From the NCBI RefSeq assembly GCF_008704715.1, contig NZ_CP023689.1, positions 7,192,001 through 7,256,000 of the forward strand: a stretch of DNA of 64,000 nt. Reading direction: 5' to 3'. The notes below the pieces were generated by a model, which was not told the origin of the DNA, made no database searches, and saw only the letters and a program-made list of their open reading frames with translations. Numbering within the stretch: position 1 is the first letter of the stretch; the number at the start of each line of letters is the position of its first letter. Source of the DNA: Streptomyces chartreusis. Its GTDB lineage: Bacteria; Actinomycetota; Actinomycetes; Streptomycetales; Streptomycetaceae. Below are positions 41,231 through 49,552 of this stretch, piece after piece. A program made the translations under genes and the position numbers.

Positions 41231-41326
41231 GCGTAGACGGCCGATGGGGTGTGTCTCAGCCAGTGGGCACCCTGGCCGGTTCCCGGCGGGACGATCCCCG
41301 TATTCGGCCGCTGTTCGGCCCTTGTT

Positions 41327-41345
41327 TGTCCAAGGCGTGGACAAC
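41327..41345. promoter_or_regulatory. Inverted repeat upstream of metF
   Basis: TTGTCCA-AGGCG-TGGACAA, perfect seven-base arms around five bases, ends 35 bp before the metF -35 element. An operator for a methionine or folate-responsive regulator is plausible. The right arm also resembles a DnaA box (TTGTCCACA), so both readings remain open. Confidence 0.5.
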
Positions 41346-41379
41346 CACCAGACAATTCGGGCAAATGTCCGGCGTGCGG

Positions 41380-41408
41380 TTGGGGGACCGGTGCCCCCTG
41401 GCTAACCT
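41380..41408 (+). promoter_or_regulatory. metF promoter
   Basis: TTGGGG (41380-41385) and TAACCT (41403-41408) are separated by exactly 17 bp, a good HrdB-type promoter, and ATG 41415 follows after six bases. The start point therefore coincides with the A of the ATG, predicting a leaderless mRNA. Confidence 0.8.
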
Positions 41409-41414
41409 GCGAGT

Positions 41415-42338
41415 ATGGCCCTCGGCACCGCATCCATCAGATCGGACCACGCTCGTACCGTGCGCGAGATGCTCGCGACCGGCAAAACGACGTATTCCTT
41501 CGAGTTCTACGCGCCCAAGACCCCGAAGGGCGAGCGGAACCTGTGGAACGCGCTGCGCCGGGTCGAGGCCGTCGGACCCGACTTCGTCTCCGTGACCTAC
41601 GGCGCGGGCGGTTCCACCCGCGCCGGCACCGTCAAGGCGACCGAGGCCATCGCCTCGGACACCACGCTCACCCCGATCGCCCACCTCACAGCCGTCGACC
41701 ACTCGGTGGCCGACCTGCGCAACATCATCGGCCAGTACGCCGACGCCGGGATCCGCAACATGCTGGCGCTGCGCGGCGACCCGCCCGGCGACCCGCTGGG
41801 CGACTGGGTGTGCCACCCCCAGGGCCTCACCTACGCCGCCGAGCTCGTCGAGCTGATCAAGGCGTCCGGCGACTTCTGCGTGGGCGTCGCGGCGTTCCCG
41901 GCGATGCACCCGCGCTCCGTCGACTGGGATGCCGACGTACGTCACTTTGTCGACAAGTGCCGTGCGGGTGCGGACTATGCGATCACGCAAATGTTCTTCG
42001 AACCCGAGGATTACCTGCGGTTGCGCGATCGTGTCTCGGCCGCCGGCTGCGACACCCCGATCATCCCCGAGATCATGCCGATCGCCAGCGCGAAGACGCT
42101 GGAGCGGATCCCCTCGCTCACCAACGCCGGCTTCCCGGCCGCCCTGAAAGAGCGGATCCTCACAGCAAAGGACGATCCGGCGGCTGTACGCTCCATTGGC
42201 ATCGAGTTCGCCACGGAGTTCTGCGCGCGGCTTTTGGCCGAGGGAGTGCCCGGACTGCACTTCATCACGCTCAACAACTCCACGGCGACACTGGAAATCT
42301 ACGAGAACCTGGGCTTGCACCATCCCCCGCAGGCCTAG
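41415..42338 (+). CDS. metF: 5,10-Methylenetetrahydrofolate reductase MetF
   Basis: A 307-residue FAD-dependent TIM-barrel enzyme making 5-methyl-THF for methionine synthesis. It has the catalytic Glu of SFEFYAPKTPKG, VSVTYGAGGSTR, NMLALRGDPP (the family LRGDP loop), GVAAFPAMHP, TQMFFEPEDYLR and PEIMPI. Length is normal. It has a near-ideal promoter placed for a leaderless transcript and an inverted repeat further upstream. It lies beside thiE and a Tyr/Gln-rich membrane protein. Confidence 0.97.
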   Translation: MALGTASIRSDHARTVREMLATGKTTYSFEFYAPKTPKGERNLWNALRRVEAVGPDFVSVTYGAGGSTRAGTVKATEAIASDTTLTPIAHLTAVDHSVADLRNIIGQYADAGIRNMLALRGDPPGDPLGDWVCHPQGLTYAAELVELIKASGDFCVGVAAFPAMHPRSVDWDADVRHFVDKCRAGADYAITQMFFEPEDYLRLRDRVSAAGCDTPIIPEIMPIASAKTLERIPSLTNAGFPAALKERILTAKDDPAAVRSIGIEFATEFCARLLAEGVPGLHFITLNNSTATLEIYENLGLHHPPQA

Positions 42339-42395
42339 ACCGGCCGTCCTGACATACGTCACACTGCGTAGGCGGCCACTGGGAGAGGGGCGTAC

Positions 42396-43343
42396 ATGGG
42401 CTGGACGGTCCTCTACATCGCGTTCGGCATCGTCGCGCTGTGGCTGCTCGGCGAGGTGCTGCTGCAGTACAAGGCGCGGCTGCGCTGGCGGCTGCTGGCG
42501 TTCGTCGGGTTCCTCGGCGTCGTCGTCGGGGTGCTGATCCCGTCGGTCGTCGTCATCGGTCTGGGCGCGGCCGCCTTCGCGATCGGCCAGACCTACGTCA
42601 CGCTGTCGTTCCGCCGCGGCTTCTCGGCGGGCTGGGCGGTCTCCGCGCCGGCCCTGGGCCCCCTCGGCAACAAGCGCCGCCGCGACGAGCCGGACCGCCA
42701 GGACCCGACCCTGGAGGTCTCCGACCTGGAGCCGTCCGAGGGCGGCTTCGCGGGCCACGACGCCTACGGCCCGGACGGCGCCGGATACGGCGACGACTAC
42801 GACCGCGACGACGTCTTCACGCCCACCCGGGGCGGGCAGCCCACGGCGGCGGAGTCGAACGCCGTCTACGAACCGCAGCCCATGCCGGAGGACACCGGCT
42901 CGTACGGCATATACAGCGACGCCGCCTACGCCGCCGCGGGCCAGCAGAACTACGCCGCCGCCGGCCAGTCCCAGGACCAGTACGCGACGGCCGACCAGGG
43001 CTACGGGTACGACGCCTACGCCGGCTACGACCAGCAGCAGTACGGCTACGACCCCAATGCCCAGCAGCAGTACGCCGCCTACTCCGACCCGTACGTCGGC
43101 AACCAGAACTACGACGGCGCCTCCTATGACGCCTACGGCCAGCAGCAGTACGGCCAGCAGGGCTACGGCCAGGACCAGTACGCGACCGGAACCTACGGGG
43201 AGACCCCGTCCAGCGGCGTCTGGGTCCCCCAGCAGCGCACCGACGAGGCCTACGGCGGCGAACTCCCGCCGGAGCAGCAGTACCCCTACCAGGGCAACGG
43301 TCAGCAGCAGGGCCAGGGGTACGACGAGCAGTACCGTTTCTGA
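42396..43343 (+). CDS. Membrane protein with Tyr/Gln/Gly-rich low-complexity tail
   Basis: A 315-residue protein of unknown function. Two membrane helices occupy about residues 1-75, followed by a short basic linker (NKRRRDEPDR). Residues about 115-315 are low-complexity, dominated by Tyr, Gln, Gly, Asp and Ala, with repeats such as YGQQQYGQQG and QQQYGYDPN. The composition is like prion-like domains that phase-separate or become phosphorylated on Tyr. GGGAGAGGGG precedes ATG 42396. It follows metF by 57 bp and is probably a separate unit. Confidence 0.8.
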   Translation: MGWTVLYIAFGIVALWLLGEVLLQYKARLRWRLLAFVGFLGVVVGVLIPSVVVIGLGAAAFAIGQTYVTLSFRRGFSAGWAVSAPALGPLGNKRRRDEPDRQDPTLEVSDLEPSEGGFAGHDAYGPDGAGYGDDYDRDDVFTPTRGGQPTAAESNAVYEPQPMPEDTGSYGIYSDAAYAAAGQQNYAAAGQSQDQYATADQGYGYDAYAGYDQQQYGYDPNAQQQYAAYSDPYVGNQNYDGASYDAYGQQQYGQQGYGQDQYATGTYGETPSSGVWVPQQRTDEAYGGELPPEQQYPYQGNGQQQGQGYDEQYRF

Positions 43344-43362
43344 CGGTTTGTGCGGCCGGGGA

Positions 43363-44883
43363 TCACTGTGAGCCCTGGAACTCCGGCCCCTCCACGATCA
43401 GTCCCGCCACCAGCGCGCCCGACATGCCGGCGTGCGGAAGTCCGCCGCCGGGGTGGGACCAGCCGCCAACGGTGAACAGGCCCGCCAGGCTCGTGCTGTT
43501 GGACGGGCGCAGGAAGCTCCCCTCCGCCGCGGCGAGCGCGGGTGCGGGTACGGCGCCTCCCTCGGCGCCGGTCTCCAGCCGGGTGTGCACCGGAGTGCGG
43601 ACCTCGCGCCACAGGACGCGCTCACGCAGGCCGGGCAGGGCCCGTTCGGCGGCGGCGACCATCCCGTCGGCGAACGCGTCGGCCGCACCCGCCGCTTCCC
43701 AGTCGTACCGCGCCTGCGACGGCACCGTCGCCGTCAGCACCATGGACTCGTGGGCGTCGTCGGGGCGCAGGGCCGGGTCGTCCGGGCGGTCCATCACGAC
43801 GGTGGGACGTACGGCGGGCTCGCCGCGCCCGAACGCCTCCAGCTCGCCCTGCCGGTCCGGGGTGTGCACCACCGTGCGGTGAGCGGCGTCCGCGTCCCGT
43901 GCGCCGGACAGCGCCAGGCAGACCACGACCCGACCCGGGGACACGCCCTCGCGGGTGGGCCCGATCCCCTCCGGCGCGTACAGCTCGCGGCCGTGCGCCA
44001 GCTCGCCCAGGCGCCACGGCCCGGTGCCGACGACCAGGTCCGCCTCGGCCACCGACGGTCCCTCGGCACCGGCCAGTTCCAGCCCCGCAGCGCGCCCGTC
44101 CTTCTCCAGGATCCCGGTGACCTCGACGCCGAAGTGGAACTCGACCTTTCTGGCCAGGCACCGCTCGTACACGGCCCGCGCCAACTCCCGTATGCCGCCG
44201 CGGACATACCAGGTCCCGAAGGCGTGCTCCATGTACGGCAGCACGGCCGCGTTGGCCGGGGCGGTGCCGGGATCCAGGCCGTACGCCAGCGCGTGGCTCT
44301 CCAGCAGGGCGACCAGCCGGGGGTCGCGCAGCTCCCAGGCGCCGACCTCGGCGAGCGTGCCCGCCCGGCGGGTGCGCAGCAGGCGCTTGTGCGGGACCGC
44401 GGGGTAGGGCTCGCGCTCCGCCAGCACCTGCCAGTTGGGCCACAGGGGCTCCTCCAGCAGCGGCCTGCGGGTGCGGTCCCAGGTCTCACGGGCACGGATC
44501 AGGAAGTCGCCCCAGCGGCCGCCCGCACCGGCGCCCAGTGCCTCGTCGAGGGCGGCCACCACGCCCGCGCGCGATGCGTTCGGCAGGGACGCCTCGGTGC
44601 CGTCCGCGAAGACGTGCCGCGCGGACGGGTCGACCTGGACCAGCCCGACGCACGCCTCCAGCGGCTCCTTGCCGGTCTTGATGAACAGATCGCGGTACAC
44701 GGCGGGGACCGCGAGCAGTCCGGGGCCCGTGTCGAAGCCGAAGCCGTCCCGCTCGAAGCGGCGCACCGCTCCGCCGTACGTCTCCGTGCGCTCGTACACC
44801 GCCACCCGGTGGCCCGCGACGGCCAGTCGGGCGGCGGCCGCCATCGCGCCCATCCCCGCGCCGATCACCGCAATCCTCGCCAT
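43363..44883 (-). CDS. Phytoene-desaturase-like FAD oxidoreductase
   Basis: A 506-residue flavoprotein with a Rossmann motif, VIGAGMGAMAAAARLA, at the N-terminus and a phytoene dehydrogenase/CrtI-type layout. Typical blocks are YERTETYGGAVRRF, FDTGPGLLAVP, a mid segment GTWYVRGGIRELARAVYERC and the C-terminal GLFTVGGWSHPGGGLPHAGMSGALVAG. Relatives oxidise carotenoids or polyunsaturated lipids; no carotenoid genes flank it. ATG 44883 has TAAAGT seven bases upstream, predicting a leaderless mRNA. Substrate unknown. Confidence 0.87.
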   Translation of the reverse strand: MARIAVIGAGMGAMAAAARLAVAGHRVAVYERTETYGGAVRRFERDGFGFDTGPGLLAVPAVYRDLFIKTGKEPLEACVGLVQVDPSARHVFADGTEASLPNASRAGVVAALDEALGAGAGGRWGDFLIRARETWDRTRRPLLEEPLWPNWQVLAEREPYPAVPHKRLLRTRRAGTLAEVGAWELRDPRLVALLESHALAYGLDPGTAPANAAVLPYMEHAFGTWYVRGGIRELARAVYERCLARKVEFHFGVEVTGILEKDGRAAGLELAGAEGPSVAEADLVVGTGPWRLGELAHGRELYAPEGIGPTREGVSPGRVVVCLALSGARDADAAHRTVVHTPDRQGELEAFGRGEPAVRPTVVMDRPDDPALRPDDAHESMVLTATVPSQARYDWEAAGAADAFADGMVAAAERALPGLRERVLWREVRTPVHTRLETGAEGGAVPAPALAAAEGSFLRPSNSTSLAGLFTVGGWSHPGGGLPHAGMSGALVAGLIVEGPEFQGSQ

Positions 44884-44937
44884 GCCAGGGACTTTATCGG
44901 CCGGCACCGACAACGGCTCACCGACCTGCACGAAGGC

Positions 44938-45552
44938 TCAGCCGGGCCGTTGCGTCACCGCCTGCGCGAGCCGCTTCTCCGCCCGCCGCTCGGCCCTGCG
45001 CCGCAGGAAGCGACGGATCCGGGAGACCAGGAAGTAGAGCAGGAACACCCCGGCGAGCAGCAGGGCGCCCGCGACGGTGGCCGCCGCGACGGGGTGGAAG
45101 ATCGCGAACGTGATGATCGCGGCGACCCCGAGGTCCTCGGCGAGGCTCACGATGACGTTGCTGAACGGCTCGGGCGAGGAGTTGACCGCCATCCGCGTCC
45201 CGGCCTTGACCAGGTGGCTGACCAACGCCGTGGAACCGCCGACCGCGCCCGCCGCCAGCTCCGGCACCGACCCGCTCTGCCCGGCGAGCAGCGCCGCGAC
45301 GACCGCGCCCGACACCGGCCGGATCACGGTGTGCACCGAGTCCCACGCCGTGTCGACGTACGGGATCTTGTCGGCGACGGCCTCGATGAGGAACAGCACG
45401 CCGGCCGCTATCAGGACGTCGGGCCGCTGCAGTGCCTCGGGCACCTCGTCGCTCAGCCCCGTCGCGCCGAATATGCCGAGCAGCAGGACGACGGCGTAGG
45501 CGTTGATTCCGCTGGCCCAGCCGCTTGTGAACACCAATGGGAGTACAGACAC
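44938..45552 (-). CDS. DUF4126 membrane protein
   Basis: A 204-residue membrane protein of the DUF4126 family, with about five helices and a basic tail (RRRAERRAEKRLAQAV). Typical segments are TSGWASGINAYAVVLLLG at the N-terminus, the VADKIPYVDTAWD loop, and GGSTALVSHLVKAGTR. Function unknown; it may form an ion or small-molecule channel-like fold. GTG 45552 has TACGAT seven bases before it, so it is probably leaderless. Two TGAGTACGCG repeats lie 55-90 bp upstream. Confidence 0.82.
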   Translation of the reverse strand: MSVLPLVFTSGWASGINAYAVVLLLGIFGATGLSDEVPEALQRPDVLIAAGVLFLIEAVADKIPYVDTAWDSVHTVIRPVSGAVVAALLAGQSGSVPELAAGAVGGSTALVSHLVKAGTRMAVNSSPEPFSNVIVSLAEDLGVAAIITFAIFHPVAAATVAGALLLAGVFLLYFLVSRIRRFLRRRAERRAEKRLAQAVTQRPG

Positions 45553-45607
45553 GGGGGCGATCGTAACCACTGGGCAACACAGGGTCTTGGGGATGAGCAC
45601 GCAGCTC

Positions 45608-45643
45608 TGAGTACGCGTACCTAGCCGACGAGATGAGTACGCG
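45608..45643. promoter_or_regulatory. Paired TGAGTACGCG repeats, MacR-like
   Basis: TGAGTACGCG occurs at 45608-45617 and again at 45634-45643, 26 bp apart. The first continues to GTACCTA, giving TGAGTAC-GC-GTACCTA, which matches the recalled MacR palindrome TGAGTAC-n2-GTACTCA except for two bases. The repeats lie 55-90 bp upstream of the DUF4126 start on its promoter side. Confidence 0.4.
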
Positions 45644-45787
45644 CGCGGATGGGGCGCGACCTGCGTGAACGAGAGAGTGGAGACACGGAGAAGGGGATCG
45701 GCTCCGGCACCGACGACACGGGGCGCCGGAACGGAGCATCCCCGGATCCGCTCCTTCCGCCGGCCTGGTGTCGGCGGGAGTGAGACC

Positions 45788-45864
45788 GGGGGACCCGGGG
45801 GAACGACCGCACGGGGGTCCAGGGGGACACGGGGGAAAACGGGGGGCGTACGGGGGAACGGGGG
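45788..45864 (+). repeat. Cluster of eight G5-6 tracts (potential G-quadruplexes)
   Basis: Eight runs of five or six consecutive G (45788-45792, 45797-45801, 45813-45817, 45822-45826, 45831-45835, 45841-45846, 45852-45856, 45860-45864) fall in 77 bases, separated by 3-11-base loops. Any four neighbours can form a five-tetrad G-quadruplex on the plus strand; the complementary strand is C-rich. The stretch 45553-45950 otherwise holds no gene. Confidence 0.75.
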
Positions 45865-45875
45865 AGCACGAGAGG

Positions 45876-45925
45876 GCGCCGGTTCGAAGTGGCCCGCGGG
45901 GGACGCGGCCACTTCGGACCGGCGC
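45876..45925. terminator. Long hairpin downstream of the tetR gene
   Basis: A 19-base arm beginning GCGCCGGTTCGAAGTGGCC (45876-45894) pairs with its partner at 45907-45925 around a 12-base loop, with one G-U type position. It lies 25 bases past the TetR stop on the minus strand and likely terminates the exporter operon; on the plus strand it ends in CTTTCG. Confidence 0.75.
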
Positions 45926-45950
45926 TTTCGTGTGTGCGCTCCGGCCGGCC

Positions 45951-46580
45951 TCAGCGGTGGCCGCTCACCCGGCCCTGCAGCAGCCGGGACAGCGCCGCGT
46001 GCACATCGTCCAGGGAGCGCTCCGGCTGGAAGGACTTCCAGTCCAGCGCGGCCACCAGGACCATGCCGACCAGGGCCGCGGCCGTCAGCGGTACATCGAT
46101 CTCGTCGCTGAACTCGCCGCTCTCCACGCCCTCGCGCAGCACGCCCTCGACGACCGCCACGGCCTGCTGACGGACCACCATCAGCGTGGACTGCCAGGCC
46201 CGGTTCGTCCGCCACAGCTCGGCGACGTACAGCTGTGTGAAGGACGGGTACCGGTCGATGAAGACCAGCCCCGCGCGGACCATCGCGTCCAGGGCGTCCA
46301 CCTTGCCGCCGCCCTCCCGCGCGGTCCGCTCGGCGGCCTCGCGCAGGGAGGCGGTCAGGAGGCCCACTCCGTGCCGCAGCAGCTCCTCGAAGAGGACCGA
46401 CTTGCTGGCGAAGTTGTAGTAGACCGTGCCCTTCGCCACCCCGGCCCGCTCGGCGATCTCGTCGACGGTGGTGGCGGAGAAGCCCTGCTCGGCGATGAGC
46501 GTGACGGCCGCTTCGTAGAGCTTCTGCCGGGTGGCCTCACGGCGCGTGCTGCCGCCCGACGCGGCGCTGCTGCTTTCCAT
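45951..46580 (-). CDS. TetR-family transcriptional regulator
   Basis: A 209-residue TetR repressor. The N-terminal helix-turn-helix is REATRQKLYEAAVTLIAEQGFSATTVDEIAERAGVAKGTVYYNFASK; the rest is the ligand-binding domain, with FTQLYVAELWRTNRAWQ. It is the last gene of the exporter operon (23 bp after the permease) and probably represses that operon's promoter, where a perfect ACTGAC/GTCAGT palindrome lies at 49558-49571. The inducer is likely a toxic exported compound, an inference. ATG 46580. Confidence 0.92.
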   Translation of the reverse strand: MESSSAASGGSTRREATRQKLYEAAVTLIAEQGFSATTVDEIAERAGVAKGTVYYNFASKSVLFEELLRHGVGLLTASLREAAERTAREGGGKVDALDAMVRAGLVFIDRYPSFTQLYVAELWRTNRAWQSTLMVVRQQAVAVVEGVLREGVESGEFSDEIDVPLTAAALVGMVLVAALDWKSFQPERSLDDVHAALSRLLQGRVSGHR

Positions 46581-46603
46581 GTGGCTGATTGTCCCGCGCG
46601 CGC

Positions 46604-48688
46604 TCACAGGCTCAGCTCCGGGTGCAGCCGGTCGAGCGTCCACACCTGGCGGCGCCGGGCCGACAGCGCGGTCAGCGCGAGGGCGCCCGCGGTGAAGGCG
46701 ACGAGCACCACGCACGCGTGCCACACCGGTCCCAGACCGCCGCCCGTGATGAGCCTCCTGAGAGCCTCCACGACGTAGCTCATGGGCAGGAAGGGGTGCA
46801 GCGCGTTGAAGAAGCCCGGACTGGTCTGTACGGGGTAGGTGCCGCCCGCGGACGTCAACTGGAGCATCAGCAGGGCCAGGACGAGGATCCGGCCGGCCGC
46901 CCCGAAGCGTGCGTTCAGCCACTGCACGATCGCCGCGAAGCACGCCGTCACCAGGAACAGGAAGCCCACCGTGCCCGCCGCGCGCGCCATCTGGAGCCCG
47001 ACGGCCCAGTGCAGCACCGACATCAGGGCCACCGTCTGGAGCACCCCGATCGCCACCACGGGCAGCCATCCGGCCAGCGCGATCCGCCACGCGGGGGCGC
47101 CCGCGGCGAGCGCACGCCGGTTCATCGGGGAGATCAGCATGTACGCCACCATCGCGCCCACCCACAGGGACAGCGGGATGAAGTACGGGGCGAATCCGGT
47201 GCCGTAGTTGGGCGCCTTGTGCAGGTCCCGGGAGAGCAGCTGGACCGGGTCGGCCATGACCTCGGTGCGCTGGTCGCGGTCCTTCTTGTCGTAGTCGGGG
47301 ATCTGCTTGGCGCCGTCGTGCAGTCCGTCCGAGAGCTTCCCGGAGCCGTCGACGAGCTTGTAGATGCCGCCGTTCAGGTCGTGGGCACCGGTCTTCAACT
47401 CGCCCACGCCGGTGTCCAGATCGGCCGCGCCGCCCTTGGCGTCGCCGAGCCCGGAGTGCAGCTTCTTGGCGCCCGCCGCGACCTTCGCGGCGCCCTGGTT
47501 CAGCTTGTTGATCCGCCCGACGGCGTCGTCGAGGTCCTCGGAGAGGCGGGGCGCGCGGTCGGCGAGACCCTGGGCCTGCTTCTGGAGGGTGGCGAGGTGC
47601 TTGTCGAGCTTCTTCAGGTCGCCGTCCTGGTCGGCGATCAGGGTGTTGAGGTCGTCGGCGATCAGCGCCACGTCGGCCGCCGACTGCTTGGCCTTCTTCA
47701 GGTCTGAGCAGGCCGGATCGGGCAGTACGGGGTCCTCGCAGCGCGCCTTGTAGATGAGGTCCAGCGCGTCGGAGGCCGTGTGGGCGCCCTTGGCGGCGGC
47801 AGGGGCGCGCTCGACCAGGTCGTCGAGGTTGTTGCGGATCGCGCCCGAGGAGTCGGCGACCAGCTTGGCCGTGTCGCCGATGGTCTTCTCGTTGTCCTTC
47901 AGGAACGGGCCGATCTTCTTGTCGATGCCGTTGACCTTGTCGGCCAGCGTCTGCGTGCCCTCCGCGACCCGCCGGGAGCCGTTCTCCAGGTCGCCCGCGC
48001 CCTTGTTGAGCTTCTTCAGGCCGGTGGACAGCTTGCCGCTGCCGTCCTTGGCGTCCTTCAGGCCGTCGGCGAGGTCCTTGGAGCCCTTCTCCGCCTTGCC
48101 GATGCCGCCTTCGAGCCGGTCGGCGCCGTTGGCCGCGTCGACCGTCGCCCCGTGGATGTCGGAGAACGACACGAAGATCCGGTCCAGGAACGACCGCGAC
48201 GCCTTCGTGGAAGCCGCCTCGCGCACCTCGCTGAAGACCGTCCGCGAGATCTGCCCGACGATGTAGTTGTTCGCGTCGTTCGTACGGACCTGAAGGGCGC
48301 CCGTCTCCGGTGCGTCGCCCGCGCTGGATGCGATCCGCTCACTGAAGTCGGACGGCATGGTCAGCGACAGGTAGTAAGTGCCGTTCTCGACGCCCTTCTC
48401 GGCCTCGGCCGAGCTCACCTCGCGCCAGTCGAAGACGTCGCTCTCGCGCAGGCCCTTGGTGATGTCGTCGCCGGCCGTCAGCTTCTTCTCGCCGACGGCC
48501 GCCCCCTTGTCGTCGTTCACGAGCGCCACGGGGATCTTGTCGAGACGGCCGTACGGGTCCCAGAACGACCACAGGTACAGGGCTCCGTACAGCAGGGGCA
48601 GCACCAGCAGCGCGACCAGGGCGGCGCGCGGCAGCTTCCCCCGGCCGAAGCGCCTCAGCTCAAGCGCGGCCAGCCTCGGCGATCGCAT
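46604..48688 (-). CDS. YhgE/Pip-domain ABC-2-type permease
   Basis: A 694-residue export permease. One N-terminal helix (about 20-42) precedes a large extracytoplasmic region (about 45-480) rich in heptad-like Lys/Gly/Asp repeats, and a C-terminal ABC-2 bundle of six helices follows (about 490-680). The YhgE/Pip family exports or serves as a phage-infection receptor; here an ABC ATPase-like gene precedes it, so it is probably the membrane half of an exporter. ATG 48688 overlaps the ATPase gene by 29 bases; the tetR gene follows. Confidence 0.88.
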   Translation of the reverse strand: MRSPRLAALELRRFGRGKLPRAALVALLVLPLLYGALYLWSFWDPYGRLDKIPVALVNDDKGAAVGEKKLTAGDDITKGLRESDVFDWREVSSAEAEKGVENGTYYLSLTMPSDFSERIASSAGDAPETGALQVRTNDANNYIVGQISRTVFSEVREAASTKASRSFLDRIFVSFSDIHGATVDAANGADRLEGGIGKAEKGSKDLADGLKDAKDGSGKLSTGLKKLNKGAGDLENGSRRVAEGTQTLADKVNGIDKKIGPFLKDNEKTIGDTAKLVADSSGAIRNNLDDLVERAPAAAKGAHTASDALDLIYKARCEDPVLPDPACSDLKKAKQSAADVALIADDLNTLIADQDGDLKKLDKHLATLQKQAQGLADRAPRLSEDLDDAVGRINKLNQGAAKVAAGAKKLHSGLGDAKGGAADLDTGVGELKTGAHDLNGGIYKLVDGSGKLSDGLHDGAKQIPDYDKKDRDQRTEVMADPVQLLSRDLHKAPNYGTGFAPYFIPLSLWVGAMVAYMLISPMNRRALAAGAPAWRIALAGWLPVVAIGVLQTVALMSVLHWAVGLQMARAAGTVGFLFLVTACFAAIVQWLNARFGAAGRILVLALLMLQLTSAGGTYPVQTSPGFFNALHPFLPMSYVVEALRRLITGGGLGPVWHACVVLVAFTAGALALTALSARRRQVWTLDRLHPELSL

Positions 48689-49538
48689 CGGCGGCCTCCT
48701 TTCCGTCGGATTCCTGCACGTTTTCCTGCGCGTCTTCCTGCGCGTCCCGGGAGGCCGGCGCCTCGTCCGTCGCGTGGGTGGGCTCGGTCGGTGCGGTCGG
48801 TGCGGTCGGTGCGGTCGGTGCGCCGGGCTCGGCGGGCTCGGTCGGCCCGGTGGAGACCACGACCGTGCCTGCGGGGGCCTCGCTGCATACCGCGACGACC
48901 GTGGTCCCGTTCTCGGCGACGGACCTCAACAGCGCCCAGATCTCGGCCCGTTCGGCGTCCGAGAGCTTCAGGTCGGTGTCGTCGACGCCGAGCAGCTGCG
49001 GACGCCCGATCAGGGCCAGCGCCAGCGACAGCCGCAGCGCCTCCGGACGCTCCAGATCCCGTACGGCCGTACGGGAGCCCTTGGGCAGCGACGCCAGGTC
49101 CAGGCCGGCCGCCTTCAGCGCGGCGTCGATCCGGAGCCGTTCCTCCGACTTCCGCTCGGCACGCGGGCGCAGCAGCCCGCGCAGCGAGTCCCCGAACCGC
49201 CGCTGGAGCAGCGCGCGTTCGTGGAGGTGCTCGGCGACGGTCAGGGCCGGCTCCAGGTCGGTCACACCCGGAACATGGGCCACGGCACTGACGTGCCGCA
49301 CCGCCGCCATGCGCTTGGGCAGCGCCGAACCGCCCACGGTCGCGGTCCCCTCCGTGGACTTCATCCGCCCGGTGAGCGCGAGCAACAGGCACGTACGGCC
49401 GGTGCCCGACGGCCCCTCGATCGTGATCAGCGAGCCGGGCTCCGCCTCGAACGAGACCCCGCGGAACGCCCATCCGCGGGGCCCCTCGAGCCCGAGCCCC
49501 AGGGCCGTGACGCCGACTCCGGCCACGGTTCCCCCCAT
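48660..49538 (-). CDS. Degenerate ABC ATPase-like subunit with PTA-repeat tail
   Basis: A 292-residue ATP-binding-cassette-like protein. The Walker A is GPSGTGRTC, with Arg for the usual Lys; the signature LSGGQ is replaced by LERPEALR; and Walker B ends LLGVDDTD, with Asp for the catalytic Glu. The tail (about 232-292) is low-complexity, with GAPTAPTAPTAPTEPTHA encoded by a tandem nine-base repeat. ATG 49538 follows AGGGGG. It starts the operon, next to the TetR-type operator. It may serve as a regulatory or inactive nucleotide-binding partner. Confidence 0.82.
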   Translation of the reverse strand: MGGTVAGVGVTALGLGLEGPRGWAFRGVSFEAEPGSLITIEGPSGTGRTCLLLALTGRMKSTEGTATVGGSALPKRMAAVRHVSAVAHVPGVTDLEPALTVAEHLHERALLQRRFGDSLRGLLRPRAERKSEERLRIDAALKAAGLDLASLPKGSRTAVRDLERPEALRLSLALALIGRPQLLGVDDTDLKLSDAERAEIWALLRSVAENGTTVVAVCSEAPAGTVVVSTGPTEPAEPGAPTAPTAPTAPTEPTHATDEAPASRDAQEDAQENVQESDGKEAADAIAEAGRA

Positions 49539-49552
49539 CCCTGCCCCCTCGA

